Positions 28,008-28,148 of a stretch of DNA of 28,148 nt are shown here, in pieces. The first letter of the stretch is position 1. Each line of letters opens with the position of its first letter. The translations under genes and the position numbers were made by a program. Where the stretch lies: assembly GCA_041485905.1 (NCBI GenBank), contig JBGPKK010000048.1, forward strand, positions 1 through 28,148, read 5' to 3'. Below the pieces are notes generated by a model that did not search any database, had not been told where the DNA came from, and worked only from the letters and a program-made list of their open reading frames with translations. The stretch comes from JAHFUI01 sp041485905. Lineage in GTDB: Bacteria > Acidobacteriota > Vicinamibacteria > Vicinamibacterales > CAVVIG01.

Positions 28008-28148
28008 CTAGCCCGTATAACCACACACCCCCATTCGCGGCGAATTCACGACAGGCAGGAAGCCTTCATCTTCGCCGCACGCGTGCTTCCTTCGGTGCTT
28101 CTTGCACACGAACGGGTTCCCTTCGTCGTACCGGCAGTACGCACACAC
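28008..28148 (-). CDS. C-terminal end of a Cys/His-rich protein
   Basis: The last 46 codons of a gene entering from the right edge. The reading is VCAYCRYDEGNPFVCKKHRR then KHACGEDEGFLPVVNSPRMG then VCGYTG, ending in TAG. Cysteines and histidines are arranged as CAYC, CKKH and HAC, consistent with a zinc-binding knuckle. I recall this type of tail, ending PVVNSPRMGVCGYTG, at the C-terminus of some pRiA4b ORF-3-like (IS1096 TnpR passenger) proteins, but cannot confirm it. The stop is ten bases from that of the APH-family gene. Confidence 0.55.
   Translation of the reverse strand: MCAYCRYDEGNPFVCKKHRRKHACGEDEGFLPVVNSPRMGVCGYTG

Overview
The window is about 28 kb of high-GC bacterial DNA. The gene content points to the Acidobacteriota, most likely a soil Vicinamibacteria-type lineage: a Ser/Thr kinase fused to a TolB/PD40 propeller, a DUF4159 protein, a DUF255 thioredoxin-like protein, a PQQ-type sugar dehydrogenase, an acidobacterial-style prepilin and a leucine-degradation operon. 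That placement is inferred from gene families only. No rRNA or other taxonomic marker is present apart from one tRNA-Leu(UAA).

Layout. 1-2565: start of an HpaB-type flavin monooxygenase (reverse, cut by the window edge), a lipoprotein alpha/beta hydrolase, and a 5'-truncated IS110 transposase. 2565-5338 (reverse): sugar dehydrogenase, DUF4159 protein and a Gly/Pro/Ala-rich secreted protein. 5547-10185: MetE-like methyltransferase, outer-membrane beta-barrel, M48 protease (reverse), ferritin-like protein, prepilin and a two-cluster ferredoxin with odd cysteine spacing. 10174-14976 (reverse): small zinc-ribbon protein, methylcrotonyl-CoA carboxylase carboxyltransferase, biotin carboxylase, separate biotin carrier, HMG-CoA lyase; together the last two reactions of leucine breakdown to acetoacetate and acetyl-CoA. 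15118-18121: NtrC-type sigma-54 activator, a membrane/coiled-coil protein with a sigma-54-like promoter, and a YihY/BrkB protein. 18190-22604: PfpI/DJ-1 protein (reverse), DUF255 protein with a small partner, S1/P1 nuclease, a 49-residue DUF3096 protein (reverse) and tRNA-Leu. 22627-25284: Ser/Thr kinase (reverse). 25390-28148: stand-alone 5'-3' exonuclease, YgjP-like peptidase remnant, Phd/VapC toxin-antitoxin pair with a frameshifted toxin, APH-family kinase, and the Cys/His-rich end of a gene cut by the window edge.

No large new defence or biosynthetic system is evident. The most interesting signals are small. (1) Many starts lack a Shine-Dalgarno sequence and instead have a -10-like hexamer six to nine bases upstream, implying leaderless transcripts. 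(2) At least six gene junctions carry short A/T-rich arrays with a 7- or 8-bp period or related inverted repeats; several flip orientation and run into stop or start codons. (3) A REP-like palindrome lies inside the zinc-ribbon coding sequence. (4) A low-complexity block splits a small secreted domain. (5) Several genes are decayed (IS110, VapC, YgjP-like). All calls come from reading the sequence; no database search was run.
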